Positions 10,629 to 21,676 of a DNA stretch of 64,000 bases are shown piece after piece. Position 1 is the first letter of the stretch. Each line of letters begins with the position of its first letter. The stretch is from positions 125,929,741 to 125,993,740 of the forward strand of contig CM041465.1 in assembly GCA_023213395.1 (NCBI GenBank), in the 5' to 3' direction. A program made the translations under genes and the position numbers. The notes under the pieces were generated by a model. It was given only the letters and a program-made list of their open reading frames with translations. It searched no databases and was not told the DNA's origin. Source of the DNA: Cycas panzhihuaensis. Taxonomy: Eukaryota > Cycadophyta.

Positions 10629-11500
10629 ATGGAAGAAATATTCTTAAAATCACTTGAAAATAAGAGTGATAGAATCAAGATTGACATTCCAGACTACTAT
10701 GGGAGTTTAAAATTAGAGGAGTTAGTAGATTGCCTAAATACCGTGGAAAAGTTCTTTAAATGGAAGAGAATGACTGAAGAAAAGATGGTAAAGTTTACAT
10801 GCACAAAGTTAAAAGGACATGTAACTATTTAGAAGGATTACTTGCAAAAGGAGAGGGTAAATAAAGGAAAGGAAAAGATCATAATATGGACCAAAATGGT
10901 CAAGAGGTTGAAAGAGAAGTTTCTACCAAGTGACTATTCTCAAATCCTCTTTTGAAAGTTCCATAACTTAAAGCAAAAAGAAATGATAGTATAGGACTAT
11001 ACAGATGAGTTCTATAGCTTTCCATTTATGTGGAGCATAAGGAAATTTATGAGCAAGTTGTTGGAAAATATGTAAATAGTTTAACATTTTCAATTCAAGA
11101 TGAACTTAGCATGCATAGAGTTAAAAGCATCGAAGATGCATACTAATTAATATTGAGGTAGAAGGGAAGCAAAATAGACATACTAATCAAAGGTGTACTA
11201 TTATAAGAAGAGGTTCATCAGCTTTGTATAGAAGTAGAGGAGGAATTCCCTATGTGAGAGGAGAATCATCTAATAGGATGGAAAGACAAGAAGTCAAGAG
11301 GCAGGATGAAATGTAAGGATGGCGAGGAGTTGAGAACCAACTCAAGGAAAGAGGATTTCTATAAGCCCAATGAGGCAAAGGTTTTGGTGGTGGGAGAGGA
11401 TGGAGGAGAGATTTTGTTTGTTTTAGATGTGGGGAAGAACATAGGGCATTTAAATGTCCTCATCACCATGAGGAATAAACCAGAAGGAAAAAGTTAAAAT
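10629..11500 (+). pseudogene. Gypsy-2 gag
   Basis: The first frame (10629-10832) contains the retrotransposon gag signature: IKIDIPDYYGSLKLEELVD, then LNTVEKFFKWK, then VKFTCTKLKGHVTI before a stop where the family has a Trp pair. Downstream frames continue it with KRLKEKFLP and the FHNLKQKE region. A zinc knuckle at 11419-11457 reads C-FR-C-GEE-H-RAFK-C, that is CX2CX3HX4C, one residue shorter than the canonical CX2CX4HX4C. Gypsy-3 has the same short form. In the family gag forms the particle and the knuckle binds the RNA. Several stops and frame changes make this copy a pseudogene. Confidence 0.75.
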
Positions 11501-11509
11501 TAAGTTGTG

Positions 11510-11700
11510 AGGCACATCCACATCCATGTCGTATTTCTTGGTTCAAGAAAGGAAATGAGGTGACTATTGACAAAAGCTGCTTAGTTAAATTTAGAATTGG
11601 GAAATCATATCAAGATGAAATATGGTGTGACGTGATCCTAATGGATGCATGCCATTTATTATTAAGGAGACGGTAGTAGTACGATAGGAATGCCTTTTAT
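11510..11700 (+). pseudogene. Gypsy-2 protease-end and linker region
   Basis: The plus strand reads ISWFKKGNEVTIDK followed by KFRIGKSYQDEIWCDVILMD and ACHLLL, which corresponds to the end of the gypsy protease where the family has CDV-PM-A-H-LLGRPW. The catalytic DSG motif itself is not recognisable. The Gypsy-3 copy has the same segment at about 16760-16935 on the minus strand. Confidence 0.6.
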
Positions 11701-12059
11701 GATGGTAGGAATAATGCTTAAACATTCTGAAAGAATGGTGTCGATGTGAAGTTATTATCACCTAAGGAAGGAGGGCATGTAGAAGCATGTTGACTGCTAA
11801 AGAATTTATGAAACATGTGTGAAATATGGTAAGATAAATAAAGGAGGATAGCACAGAGATATTGAGTAAGGTAGTAGGGTTATTGGAGGAGTACAATGAT
11901 ATTATGCGAGATGAGTTACCTGATGGATTATCACCAATGAGAGACATTCAACACCAAATCGACCTAATCCTAGCATCAAACTTACTAAACCAAGTAGCTT
12001 ATGAGTTAAGCCTAATGGAGAATGAAGAGTTAAATCGATAAGTCAATGAATTGGTGCAG

Positions 12060-12944
12060 AAGGGAATGGTCAGAGAAAGCTTGAGTCCCTGTGCAGTTCT
12101 AGCATTGGTAACTCCAAAGAAAGATGGCTCATGGCAAATGTGTGTTGATTCTAGAGCGAACAATTAAATATTAGTTTCTTATACCTTTTATGGATGATAT
12201 GCTAGATGTATTAGTAGGTGCTTCCTACTTTACAAAGATTGACCTCAAGAGCAGGTATCATTATATTTGAATTCGTAAAGGGGATAAGTGGAAGACAACC
12301 TTCAAGATGAGGTACAAATTGTATGAATGGATAGTCATACCATTCAGAATATTAAATGCCCTAAGCATGTTCATGAGATTGATGAACACTATGTTATAAC
12401 CATTCATTAGTAAATTTGTAGTTATGTATTTTAATAACATTCTTATTTTTAGTAAGACTAAGGAGGAGCACTTAATGCACTTAAGGATGGTGCTTGAAGT
12501 GTTAAGGAGAGAGAAGTTATATGCAAATATAAAGAAGTGTAAGTTTATGTAAGAGAGCCTAGTGTTTCTAGGCTTTGTGATCCAACAAGAGGGATTCCAT
12601 ATGGATGAGGAGAAGATTAGGGCAATTACTGATTTGTCAACACTTATGATTATGATAGAGGTAAGAAGTTCTCACAGTTTGGCTCAGTTTTATAGAAAGT
12701 TTATTAGAAACTTTAATGGGATTGTTGCACCATTAATAGACTGTATGAAGGGTAAGGAGTTGATATAGGCTAGGGAAGAAGAGAATAGCTTCCAACTCTT
12801 AAAGAAAAAGGTAGTTGGGGCACCAATTCTCACACTACAAAATTTTGAAAAAAGTATTTGAGGTCTATTGTGGTGCTTCATATATTTTAATTGGAGCAGT
12901 GCTTAGACAAGAAGAAAGACCTATAGCATTTTATAGTGACACAC
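12060..12944 (+). pseudogene. Gypsy-2 RT and start of RNase H
   Basis: Readable RT motifs in order are [23 protein letters not shown] (normally MCVDYR), YFTKIDLKS.YH, the NA...F thumb-side loop, and the palm motif VVMYFNNILIF, where both catalytic Asp of YxDD have become Asn. Then come [10 protein letters not shown] and the connection YRKFIRNF. RNase H starts with FEVYCGASYILIGAVL (normally DAS.. or .A.G..L) and ends abruptly at 12944. The loss of both palm aspartates alone rules out activity. Confidence 0.78.
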
Positions 12945-13250
<306 letters not shown>

Positions 13251-13669
13251 TATACAACTTCAGTTTATCATTCGCTAAGACTAAAATATCATAGACATTT
13301 GGTCCACCTTCTTGTTATCTCCTAAAGTAACCCATATGCATTATTTTTTTATGTCATAATATACTATTAAGGATGGATTTTGTATGGGATGCTACATTTG
13401 AATGATACTCATATGTATATGTTTTGAATTCAACTTGGTTGAGGTTTTTCATCATATTTTCACATTATGTCCATGTAAGTTATCATTGAAAGGGGTTGAG
13501 GGAATATAGAGGAAGGATGTAGATTATATAAATTAACCTACATAATTTAGATACTAATTAGTTAGATAGTCATGGTATTAAGGTAACTTTGATTGAGGGT
13601 TGACCCATGAGTGACATGAAAGGTTTCTGGCAAGCTAATGGGAGATACGACATAGGAAAGAACATAGAT
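13251..13669 (+). repeat. Gypsy flank, copy 2
   Basis: This is a second copy of the 9346-9752 flank in the same orientation, preceded by the unique-sequence stretch ACTTCAGTTTATCATT (also at 27462-27482, inverted). It ends GAACATAGAT directly before a TGATG LTR start. Confidence 0.85.
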
Positions 13670-13892
13670 TGATGCAGGAGGATTTAAACCTTCATCATAA
13701 CTCCATCTATTTTTTATTTTTTTAGTTATTTTACTCTAAATTTTGGAGTCTATTGATTAAAGTATAACTTTTAAATCAATGGTTAGAATTTAGTCAGTCC
13801 AAGATAGGGCTAAAGGCCAATCATAATTTTTAGGTATTTTTAGAGTATAGGAAAATTTTGGCCCTATGATTGGCCTTTAGCCCTATCTTAAA
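13670..13892. repeat. Gypsy LTR fragment with fold-back junction
   Basis: The first about 155 bp are the start of the gypsy LTR (TGATGCAGGAGGA...), with an internal deletion. At about 13825 the sequence turns into the opposite strand of the same LTR. As a result GATAGGGCTAAAGGCCAATCAT (13806-13827) is mirrored by ATGATTGGCCTTTAGCCCTATC (13867-13888). The inverted piece ends at 13892, where the MKK-tail repeat begins. Confidence 0.8.
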
Positions 13893-14786
13893 TAAGTCAC
13901 TACAAAGTACATGCATAAGAAAAGGCTACTATAAAAAAATTAGGTGTCTTGCTTTTATTTATAAACAGGTAATAATATATCATAGGGTTTGTATAATAAC
14001 TAAGATAAGTTATTATAATGCTTATGTTTTGTTTATAAGGACATGACATTATTGCATTATCTATCAATAATCATCCAAAAGGAAATAAGGAAATGGCATT
14101 GGTCCATTGGCTTTCAACAATCATCTAAAAAAACCTCTATACAATCTTTTAGAGCCATTTGGACATAAACCCTGTGTCAAGCATCTTTAGGCCATTATTA
14201 AGTGACTTGGATCATAAGCATTAGAGGTGTAATATTATTTAGCTTTTAACAATAATCTAAGAAAACTTTCATAGTGTCTTTTAGAACCATTTTGACATAA
14301 ACTCAATGTCAAGTGTCTTTGGCCTTTCTTGGATAATTGTTATGATGATTTTTTTCATTAAGATTGATTGTTTTAGTAAAGAACAAAGGATTCTCATATT
14401 TAATTATAAATTAAAGGTCATTTTTGAATAAATAAATTACAATAGTTCTTCAATACATTTTTACTCATTTAAACTCATGACGATCAATTAATAATATGAA
14501 ATTTTGTTAATCATGAGAATTTGACAATAGAATGAGATTTCTCATCTCTAATTATTATAAAATAGAGAAAGGATATAAAAATAAACTCTTAAATTTCATT
14601 CTACAATGATGAAAATTTAACAACTTTAATATAAATATACAACATAAATTAACAGAATAGTAATGAATTTACCTTTATAAAGAGTGAATGAATTAGATTT
14701 TATAACCATCTTAGGAGTATATAATATTCAATTACCAAAGAAAATTTATAGATAGTAATAATTCATTTATGAGAAAATTGTTGGGA
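13893..14786 (-). repeat. MKK-tail repeat, copy B
   Basis: This block of about 0.9 kb lies just downstream of the MKK stop codon on the minus strand. It matches 27776-28648 (copy A) almost throughout, 38089-38360 (copy C) in the part near the gene, and 5650-5825 (copy D) at its far end. It is AT-rich with no coding sign. It may be the former 3' UTR and downstream region of the MKK gene. Confidence 0.8.
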
Positions 14787-14900
14787 TTATTTAAGAAAAG
14801 GGTGGATAAGGAGCCGAGTACCCATCCATCTCCTCCTTGGGTCCTTCTACAAACAACAATAGATAAAACTATGGAAATCTGGGGGTGAAGAGGGGGGATC
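14787..14900 (-). pseudogene. MKK C-terminal fragment, copy B
   Basis: The minus strand encodes the last kinase subdomain of a MAP kinase kinase: SSPPDFHSFI, then CCL-stop-KDPRRRW, then LLIHPFLK and a stop. The matching part of copy C reads DFQSFIHSCLQKDLRQRW and LLTHPFLKQS. One Gln codon is now TAG. Upstream, where the kinase should continue (ICFGDPP), the sequence switches at 14898-14900 to a peroxidase, so this is one half of a chimera. MKKs phosphorylate MAP kinases, but this scrap lacks the whole catalytic part. Confidence 0.85.
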
Positions 14901-15914
14901 TGATTCAAATAGTGCTCTTCTCTTCTTCAAGTTCCTGTAATAGTGATTGTCAAATATTCAAATCCCATCAGGGTCCATTTCTACTTTCCTACTACTCTCT
15001 CTTAGCTTGCACTTTCTTCTAAGCTTGTCTTGCATAGAACTTGTGAAAGGGAGGATCCGCATCACCCTTTCCCATAACGTTATATTTCCTGTTACAGAAG
15101 GAAGTTCAATGGGCATTTCTTGTGGTATGTGCACGACAAGATCTATGACATTTAGACCTTTGTTTTTAAAAGATGACTTCAATTACAAGAAATTGGCGAA
15201 TGGTGGAGGAAGGTTTGTGAAAGCTTCGTTCATCGTTGATATCACACCATCTCTTTGTTCGATGGGAACCTACACGACAGTGCTCTGATCTATCAATAAA
15301 CATTGACCGCATATAGTAATCAATTATTACCATAATAATTCGAACAATACTTCAATATGTTTATGTGAATGTGATCTAATGGCAATTATTACTTACCATA
15401 ACAACTGCATCTCGTGCAACCAGTGTAAGAATGTATGCACATGAAACAACTCTAGGGTAGTGATTTTCAAGAGCGGTCATAATGACATCAATCACCTAAA
15501 ATCCCCTCAAAGTGAGGTTGGTACAACATCCTTTCTACTATGTTGGTTTTTATTGAATTCAATAGAACCAACCCATCACATCCTGTATAGATTCTGTCTC
15601 AATAGATCATTTACTTATCTCCAATTTTCCTCATTAATTCACATTGAAAATTGAACAATGATAATAAAATAATAATAATAATGACCTTTACAAAATAGTC
15701 ATAGAAATACATCCTCAGAAGTGGAGCTCCAAGAGATGGTGCCTCAACAATGTACTTGGCCACAATCTCCTTAAGGATCAATTTCGCTTTGGGGCATGTC
15801 TTCTTATAAAATCCTAGTCTTAGGCCTTTACTAGTTGCACCCTTTGAGACTGTGACAAATCATAGAAGAATGACAACCAAAACTAGAAATAGTGCCTTCC
15901 TATATATATTGCAT
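14898..15914 (-). pseudogene. Class III peroxidase pseudogene, three exons
   Basis: Three exons lie on the minus strand. Exon 1 (15914-15686) has an ATG, a hydrophobic signal peptide (KALFLVLVVILL, one Trp codon now TGA) and GFYKKTCPKA. Exon 2 (15583-15397) has GCDG.VLLNS, LRGF, VIDVIMTALE, VVSCAYI and ARDAVVM, followed by a GTAAGT donor. Exon 3 (about 15284-14898) has VPIEQRDG, NLPPPFANF, FKNKGLNVIDLV, then frame-shifted AHT and GKGDADP words, VEMDPDG and FDNHYYRNL. These are hallmarks of secreted plant haem peroxidases. The catalytic FHDCF is YFYDYF, so the distal His and a disulphide Cys are lost. There are several stops and frameshifts, and the last part is missing at the MKK junction. 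Introns are kept, so it is not a cDNA copy. Confidence 0.9.
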
Positions 15915-16627
15915 CGACGTGACTACAGACGCTTGATCCTTTCACTATATTTGTTTTAGAACGCTAAAACAATTAAACCCTTCTCTTAAGTTCTCATCAT
16001 GATCATTCGGCACAATAATTGTTTAGAGAAATATTGAACAGAACACATGGATGCAACTGCAAAGATAACCATTAGTAATTGATGAAGACGTGGAACACCT
16101 ACAACATTAGTGGACGGTGCCTTCAGAGCAAGTGGTGAATTGTGTTTGTATCCAAGCTAAGCCACATGGAGAGTTGAAAATATAAAATAGAGGCAACGGT
16201 GCCATCAATAAATTAATCATAGATTATAAATAATAAAAAATCAAAGAGTGAGGAGGGATTTGGGTAATGATGAATGACTATAATATTAATAGGCGGTACT
16301 TTATGTTGATTCCTTGTGAATTTTCTCACCATATAGATTGTCCACATATTATTTATTAATTATTTTATACTATCAATTCCCACAAAGCTCTCAATTCCAA
16401 TTGATTATTGGATTTCATAGTATTCAAAGGACATTTTCAGCATAACATTGTGTGCAATAAACATCTGAACTCTTTTGTCAAATTTGTCCATTTGGAATTC
16501 TTATCTGAATAAGTTTATTATTAACATCAGTCATAGAAACCTATAAATTTATAATTGGCCACTCTATTAGATTTTATTTGATGTTTGTAAAGGTATGAAT
16601 TATGTGAGGTGATAGTAAGAGGAACAT
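15915..16627. other. Upstream of peroxidase pseudogene, no gene seen
   Basis: AT-rich DNA that would contain the former peroxidase promoter. I cannot point to a reliable TATA box or other element. The right edge at about 16627 is where homology to the gypsy gag-pol starts. Confidence 0.45.
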
Positions 16628-17864
16628 CCTCCTTTACTTATCTTATCATCAAGGCATAATAAGTGCTAGCCTTTCGCACATGTTTCATAAATTCTTTAGT
16701 AATCAACATGCTTTCTGCATGCCCTCCTTCCTTAAGTGGTAATAACTTCACCTCAACACCATTCTTCAAGAATGTCTAAGTATTATTCTTACCATCATGA
16801 AAGGCATTCCTATTGTACAGTTACAGTCTCCCCAATAATAAATGGCATGCATCCATCGGGATCACATCACACCATATCTCATTCTGATATGGTTTCCCAA
16901 CGCTAAATTTAGCTAAGCATCTTTTGTCAACAGTCACCTCATTTCCTTTCTTAAACTAAGAAATACAACATGGATGTGGATGTGCTTCACAACTTAATTT
17001 TAACTTCTTTACCATTTCATGAGATCATATTCTCACAACTACCACCATCAATTATAGCGTTGCATACCTTTCCTCCTGCAGTACATCTTGTCCTAAAAAT
17101 ATTATTTTGTAACTATAAATCATTATCTATCTTTCTCTTTCCTTTATCTTGTATGGGTCATTACCTAGGTGCTATCATGGTTCTTTGAAGCATTAAGCTC
17201 TCACCTTCATCTATTATGACTCCATTGTCATCTTCATTTTGGGCCGAGTTTATCCTTGAATGGTCTTCTTGCCTTCTAGATTATTCCTCGTGGTAACGAA
17301 AACATTCAAATGCCTTGTGTCCTTCCTTACATCTAAGACAAACAAAAACTCTTCTCCATCCTCTTCCACCACCAAAACCTTTGCCTTGTTGGGATTTTGG
17401 AAATCCTCTTCCCCTGAGTTGGTTCTCAGCTCCTCGCCCTCCCTGCATTTTATCTTGGCTCTTGACTTTTTTTTCTTTCCGTCCTATTAGATGATTCTCC
17501 TCTCACATAAGGAATTTTTCCTCTACATCTTTACAAAGATGATGAACCTTTTCTCATCATAGAGGGCCTTTGAGTAGTATATCTTTTAGCCAATCTACTA
17601 ACTCCTCTAGTTTTAAAATACCCTAGTAGTTTTGTATGTTGATCTTGATTCCATCATTCTTATTTTCAAGTGCTTTCAAGAATATTTCTTCTATTGTTTA
17701 TGGTTCTTATGGCTCATCCTCTTTTAATCTTATACTATCATCACTTAATGCTTCTTCTTCACTAGTATTTCCTCCATGTCTTTCCCTTAATACTACATTA
17801 GCAAGTTGTTTCATTCTCTTTTGCAACTCCTACAAGTTTTTATTCACTTCAACATAGTTTACTC
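16628..17864 (-). mobile_element. Gypsy-3, inner part (gag end, protease), minus strand
   Basis: This half of Gypsy-3 lies left of the Copia-2 insertion. Minus-strand words match Gypsy-2. The knuckle at 17302-17340 reads C-LR-C-KEG-H-KAFE-C. GNEVTVDK and GKPYQNEIWCDVI mark the protease end near 16900, and the segment matching Gypsy-2 11780-11850 ends at about 16628. RT, RNase H, integrase and the 3' LTR are missing, so the element was truncated before or after the copia insertion. Stops are present. Confidence 0.8.
17860..17864. other. Copia-2 target-site duplication, left
   Basis: TACTC precedes the 5' LTR and is repeated exactly at 26214-26218 after the 3' LTR, as expected for copia integrase. 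Confidence 0.9.
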
Positions 17865-18199
17865 TGTTGGGAATAATCCCAATGTTCATGCACTAGAGCA
17901 CTTTGGGCCCCTCAAAGCCACCTTTGAGGGCCCCTAGGGAACCTTGAGCCTTTCAAAAGCCGCCCGGACCGACCACTCACGTGAGGTATGTATTACCGTT
18001 ATTTATTTTTTATATTTTTTCAAACTAACGTTATTTGTTGTGCAGCTAGGGTGATGGCACCCGACGCCTCCCCGAATTCTCTATATAAGGGTTGGGAATA
18101 CCTCCCTGGTGTTTATTAACACCGCCACTCTTTCAGAAATCGCCGTTGTACTCAAGATGAAAGTTTCGTGATGTCCTGCTCTGCCATCCAGCTCCATCA
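17865..18199 (+). repeat. Copia-2 5' LTR
   Basis: The 335-bp LTR begins TGTTGGGAATAATCCC and ends GCTCCATCA. It contains a short inner palindrome-like stretch (GGGCCCCTCAAAG...CTTTGAGGGCCC) at about 17903-17932 and a TATA box at 18082-18088. Confidence 0.93.
18082..18088 (+). promoter_or_regulatory. Copia-2 LTR TATA box
   Basis: TATATAA in the context TTCTCTATATAAGGG, about 110 bases before the LTR end, is a good candidate for the pol II TATA box driving the genomic RNA. The 3' LTR keeps the same box at 26096-26102. Confidence 0.65.
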
Positions 18200-18201
18200 T
18201 T

Positions 18202-18213
18202 TGGTATCAGAGC
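18202..18213 (+). other. Copia-2 primer-binding site
   Basis: TGGTATCAGAGC, a perfect match to the plant initiator-methionine tRNA primer site, follows the LTR after a two-base TT spacer. Confidence 0.92.
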
Positions 18214-21200
18214 TAAGGTTGTCTATTTTCAGTTTTTGGTTGCTCAAACGTCCGACGGAACATAGCTATATGATCGCCGTTGAGATTGGCGAGCTCACCG
18301 ATCTATTGGAGAAGACGGATCTGGATTCCATCCATTGTGGAGGAAGATCTCCCTCGGAAGTTTGCTCTCCATACGAAACCGTGTGCTTCGTTTAGTTTTT
18401 ATATTTTTTTTTCAACATATAAATAAAAGATTTTTTTTTGATATATGCTTTTAGCTTGATAGATCTTGAGTGATCCTCTGCATTCCTCGGCCTCTATTAA
18501 TCATTTTGCAATTGGAATCTCAGATTTTGTCTACCTTGACCTTGCACTATATCTCCGCCTCTTTGTGGTGCGATTACATTGTATTAATAACTCTTTATTT
18601 TGCCAAGATTTGTTCCTCCTCCTCCGCTTATCCGCTCCCTTTTGCCCTCTCTGTCTTCATACTCCCGCCTAGTCCATTCACGCAGCCTTCAAGGCATTCG
18701 GACTCTCGCATCTCTATCTTTAGGCTCCTGTCTCTCCGTCTTTGAGACCGCTTTCTTCTCGTCTGTCTCCATTTGCGATTCGCCTCTACCGCATACACGT
18801 GCATTGCGTTTGGGTTTTGGGAATCGTGCGTCGCCCTTCGATTTGCTTTGATCTCTCCGTCTCCAATCGTTGCTCTGCGTTTTGATCCGATCGGACTGTG
18901 GTTGTTTTCGTCCTCTTCATTACATCTTGAGAACTCCGTCTTCCGCTTGCACCAGGCCTTTGCATTTAATACATAGTCCGTGGCGTGGCTCGCTACAAGG
19001 CCTCTATATTCCATACTTGCTTGCATTTGCTCGCCTCTGTGAGTCCTTATTGGATCTTGATTATTCAAAGTGCATCTGCGTTGTTGATTGCATTTATTAC
19101 CGATATTCCGATCGGCGCCTATACTCTTCGTCTTTGATATTAACTGCTTTCAGTTGCATTGTATTATTCATCCGTTCGTCCCGTTGACATGTATTATTAA
19201 TGTACGCCTTTATATTTATGAGTATTCATTGAATCGCATTTTAAATTTGAATCGCTTTTGTCGCCTTTATATTTATGAGCGTTATTTCTGAGCGTTCATT
19301 AAATTCTAAATCGCTTTTGCATAAATCGCTTTTGCGTTTAAATGTTTGAATCGCTTTTGTTGATATATATTTCTGTTTATATATTTGGTGTTGCACTTTA
19401 TAATACATTCAGTTTATATTTATTGTATGTTTTTAAAATTCGGTTTTAAAGGGTTTACGTTCGGTTTTAAACTCGATGAGCGAGTTCACCCTCCTGGCAT
19501 CGGAGGTTTCTGTTTCCTGACTGGTCTTGGGTTCAATCCCAGCCCAGTTCAGCTTCAGACCGTTTTTTAAAGAAGTTTTTTCATTTTTAAACTTTATTTT
19601 TTTAAAAATTTTATTTTTCCATAGGGTTATTGGCGCTTTCGAGGCCATAACTTCTTTTTGGCTCATCGGTTTCAGACGAAACCTGCGCCATCAGCTCAGA
19701 AATTTTCCGTAGATCAATTTCGACTGGTCATAAGACCAATTTGGTGCCCATTTGACCTCGTTTCGACCTTGTTAACATTGGACTTTCGAAATTTCTGCGT
19801 TTTCTGCAATTTTAACAAAATCAGTTTTTGAACTAGCTGCCATTTACTGTTGGTAAACTATTTTGTATCCGAATTTTTTCTATTGTGATCTACGTCATAT
19901 AGACTCTAATACCCATCTTTTACTTTAATTTTTTGACTTCATTTTCACTAATATTTTAATCGTTAAAATAAGAAATTTAGTTGATTTTGCCTGTTTCTTG
20001 AACATTCTCCATAAAGATACTTGTCACATTTTTCACTATAACTTTTGCAATTTTTATCAGATTTCATTTCCGTCAGCTTCGTTGGGAAGCTGGCTCATTT
20101 CTCTTCACTGTGATATATTTTTTCTTATATTTTGACATATTTTACTTATATTTCAAATCAGCTAAAGTTGAAGCATTTTATTGGCCTAAATCTGCTGTTT
20201 TTTTACAACTGTTTAATATATTCTTTCAAAATTTTCAATTGGCAGAATATTAATTACTTCATCAATAATATTTGATCAGTTTTTCAACTTTTCTAAAGAT
20301 TAATTAGTACTTTTATACAATTTTTTGCCTACCCTACTCCTGTTAGGCTCCATAAGGAGGTCCTTTCCTTTGGCTTATTCAAAACGTGACTTATTGGTAT
20401 CCAATTTCAAAACCGTCTATTTTATTGGATTCACATTTCAGCAATCTTCATATTGATAAAATTTTAAGTTATTCTGACCTCATTCAATATAGTTTTGAAT
20501 CTGTTAAAGTTGAGTATATATATTCATCCTAACAAGCTTGTCTTCTTTCAAAATTGTAAAGAAAATTCTAGTTCATATTTCCTTGTTTACTCAAGTTTTT
20601 TTTGCTTGATCTCTCTACAAGCACTTTACATTATTTTGAACAAGTATTTATTTATAAGGCAATACATAAAAGTTGTTCTTAAAAGAAGTTTTTTGAAGAT
20701 TTATTATTCATTTGAGAAATTGGCATCTGTTTGAAAACTATCTATTCTCAAAAGTTTATTTTTTTAAATCTTGCATAAGTGAAACGTTTTGAGCATCATT
20801 ACTTCTTTTTTGATTGTTTTACTTTAAAAGTGTATCAAAGTTCTTCTTCATTATTGGAAAATATCATTCTTCTTGCACTTATAAAAAGAAAATAGCATTT
20901 TTTTTTCAAAGGCATATTACATTTGTTTGAAGGACATATTTTTTTTTGAAAAAAAAGCAAAAAAAGTTTTTTTTGTAAAAGTTTTCATTTTATCTTGCTT
21001 AGAGTATTTTTTTTTCTATTATCAAAAGAATTTTTCTTTTTCTAAGCAAGACCACATTGCTAAATAGATTAGTCTTCACATTAAATAAGATAAATCCCGA
21101 ATTGAACCACACTTTTACCACCTTGCAAGGGGAACTAGGACCCCTCGGTTACCACCACTCAAGACACGCTAATCTACCTACTCATATTGGATGAGGACAC

Positions 21201-21676
21201 CATTAGCTATCGTGTGTATATGGTGGCGGTGAGGTGCGTAACCTTTTCCTTTTATGGTGTTTGGAGACCAAGGCTAGACACGGAGAGGGTGAGTGCCTTT
21301 GGTTCGAGAACCTTCACCGCTAGATCTCGTTAGCATAAATCCCAAGGCAGTGGACCAACAATCTGTGGGGGGTGTCAAAGCCTTCTTAGCGACGATCTTG
21401 AGGTATATAGAGCCTAGTGCTCAAGATCAGATAAAGGGTCCCTGTTTTGCCATCCGTAAGGTGCGCCATCGACAATTGAAGAACCGAAGGTTTCAGAGAA
21501 ACATAAACTTAGAGCCTAGTAGCCTTTCTAGGTCCTAGTTCATTTGTTCAAACTTTTGAAAACCTTGGGATATATATTTGGAAATAATCTCTTTCATTTT
21601 AAGTTCTTTCAAATTTTTTACATTCAAATATTTTTTGTTATTGCATTTATCACATTTCATACAACTTTAATCTAAA
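18214..21676 (+). other. Copia-2 long leader, non-coding
   Basis: About 3.46 kb lie between the primer-binding site and the gag ATG. The first 1.5 kb is pyrimidine-rich with Cs (CTCC and CGCCT words). Later parts are very T-rich (about 19850-21050). A block at about 21050-21540 is less AT-rich and contains open frames without any family signature. Overlapping open frames of 60-146 codons at 18168-19712 lie in several frames and on both strands, with no motif I know, so I treat them as chance. Confidence 0.6.

Larger units (their letters stand above)
9753..12944 (+). mobile_element. Gypsy-2, 5' half of a Ty3-gypsy element
   Basis: The order is 5' LTR (9753-10298), primer-binding site, gag (about 10629-11500), protease-like region (about 11510-11700), RT (about 12060-12830) and the start of RNase H (to about 12944). 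The integrase and 3' LTR are missing. It breaks off after the RNase H words [14 protein letters not shown] and runs straight into a CA/TG/TA microsatellite. It is the same family as Gypsy-1 and Gypsy-3. Gag, protease and RT all contain stops, so it is dead. Confidence 0.85.

Noticed and set aside
14947-15288. 113-codon plus-strand frame over the peroxidase
   Set aside because: The opposite strand encodes the peroxidase exon 3, with clear family motifs.
18168-19712. Cluster of overlapping 60-146 codon frames in the Copia-2 leader
   Set aside because: They lie in different frames and strands of a C/T-rich stretch, with no recognisable domain or consistent codon pattern.
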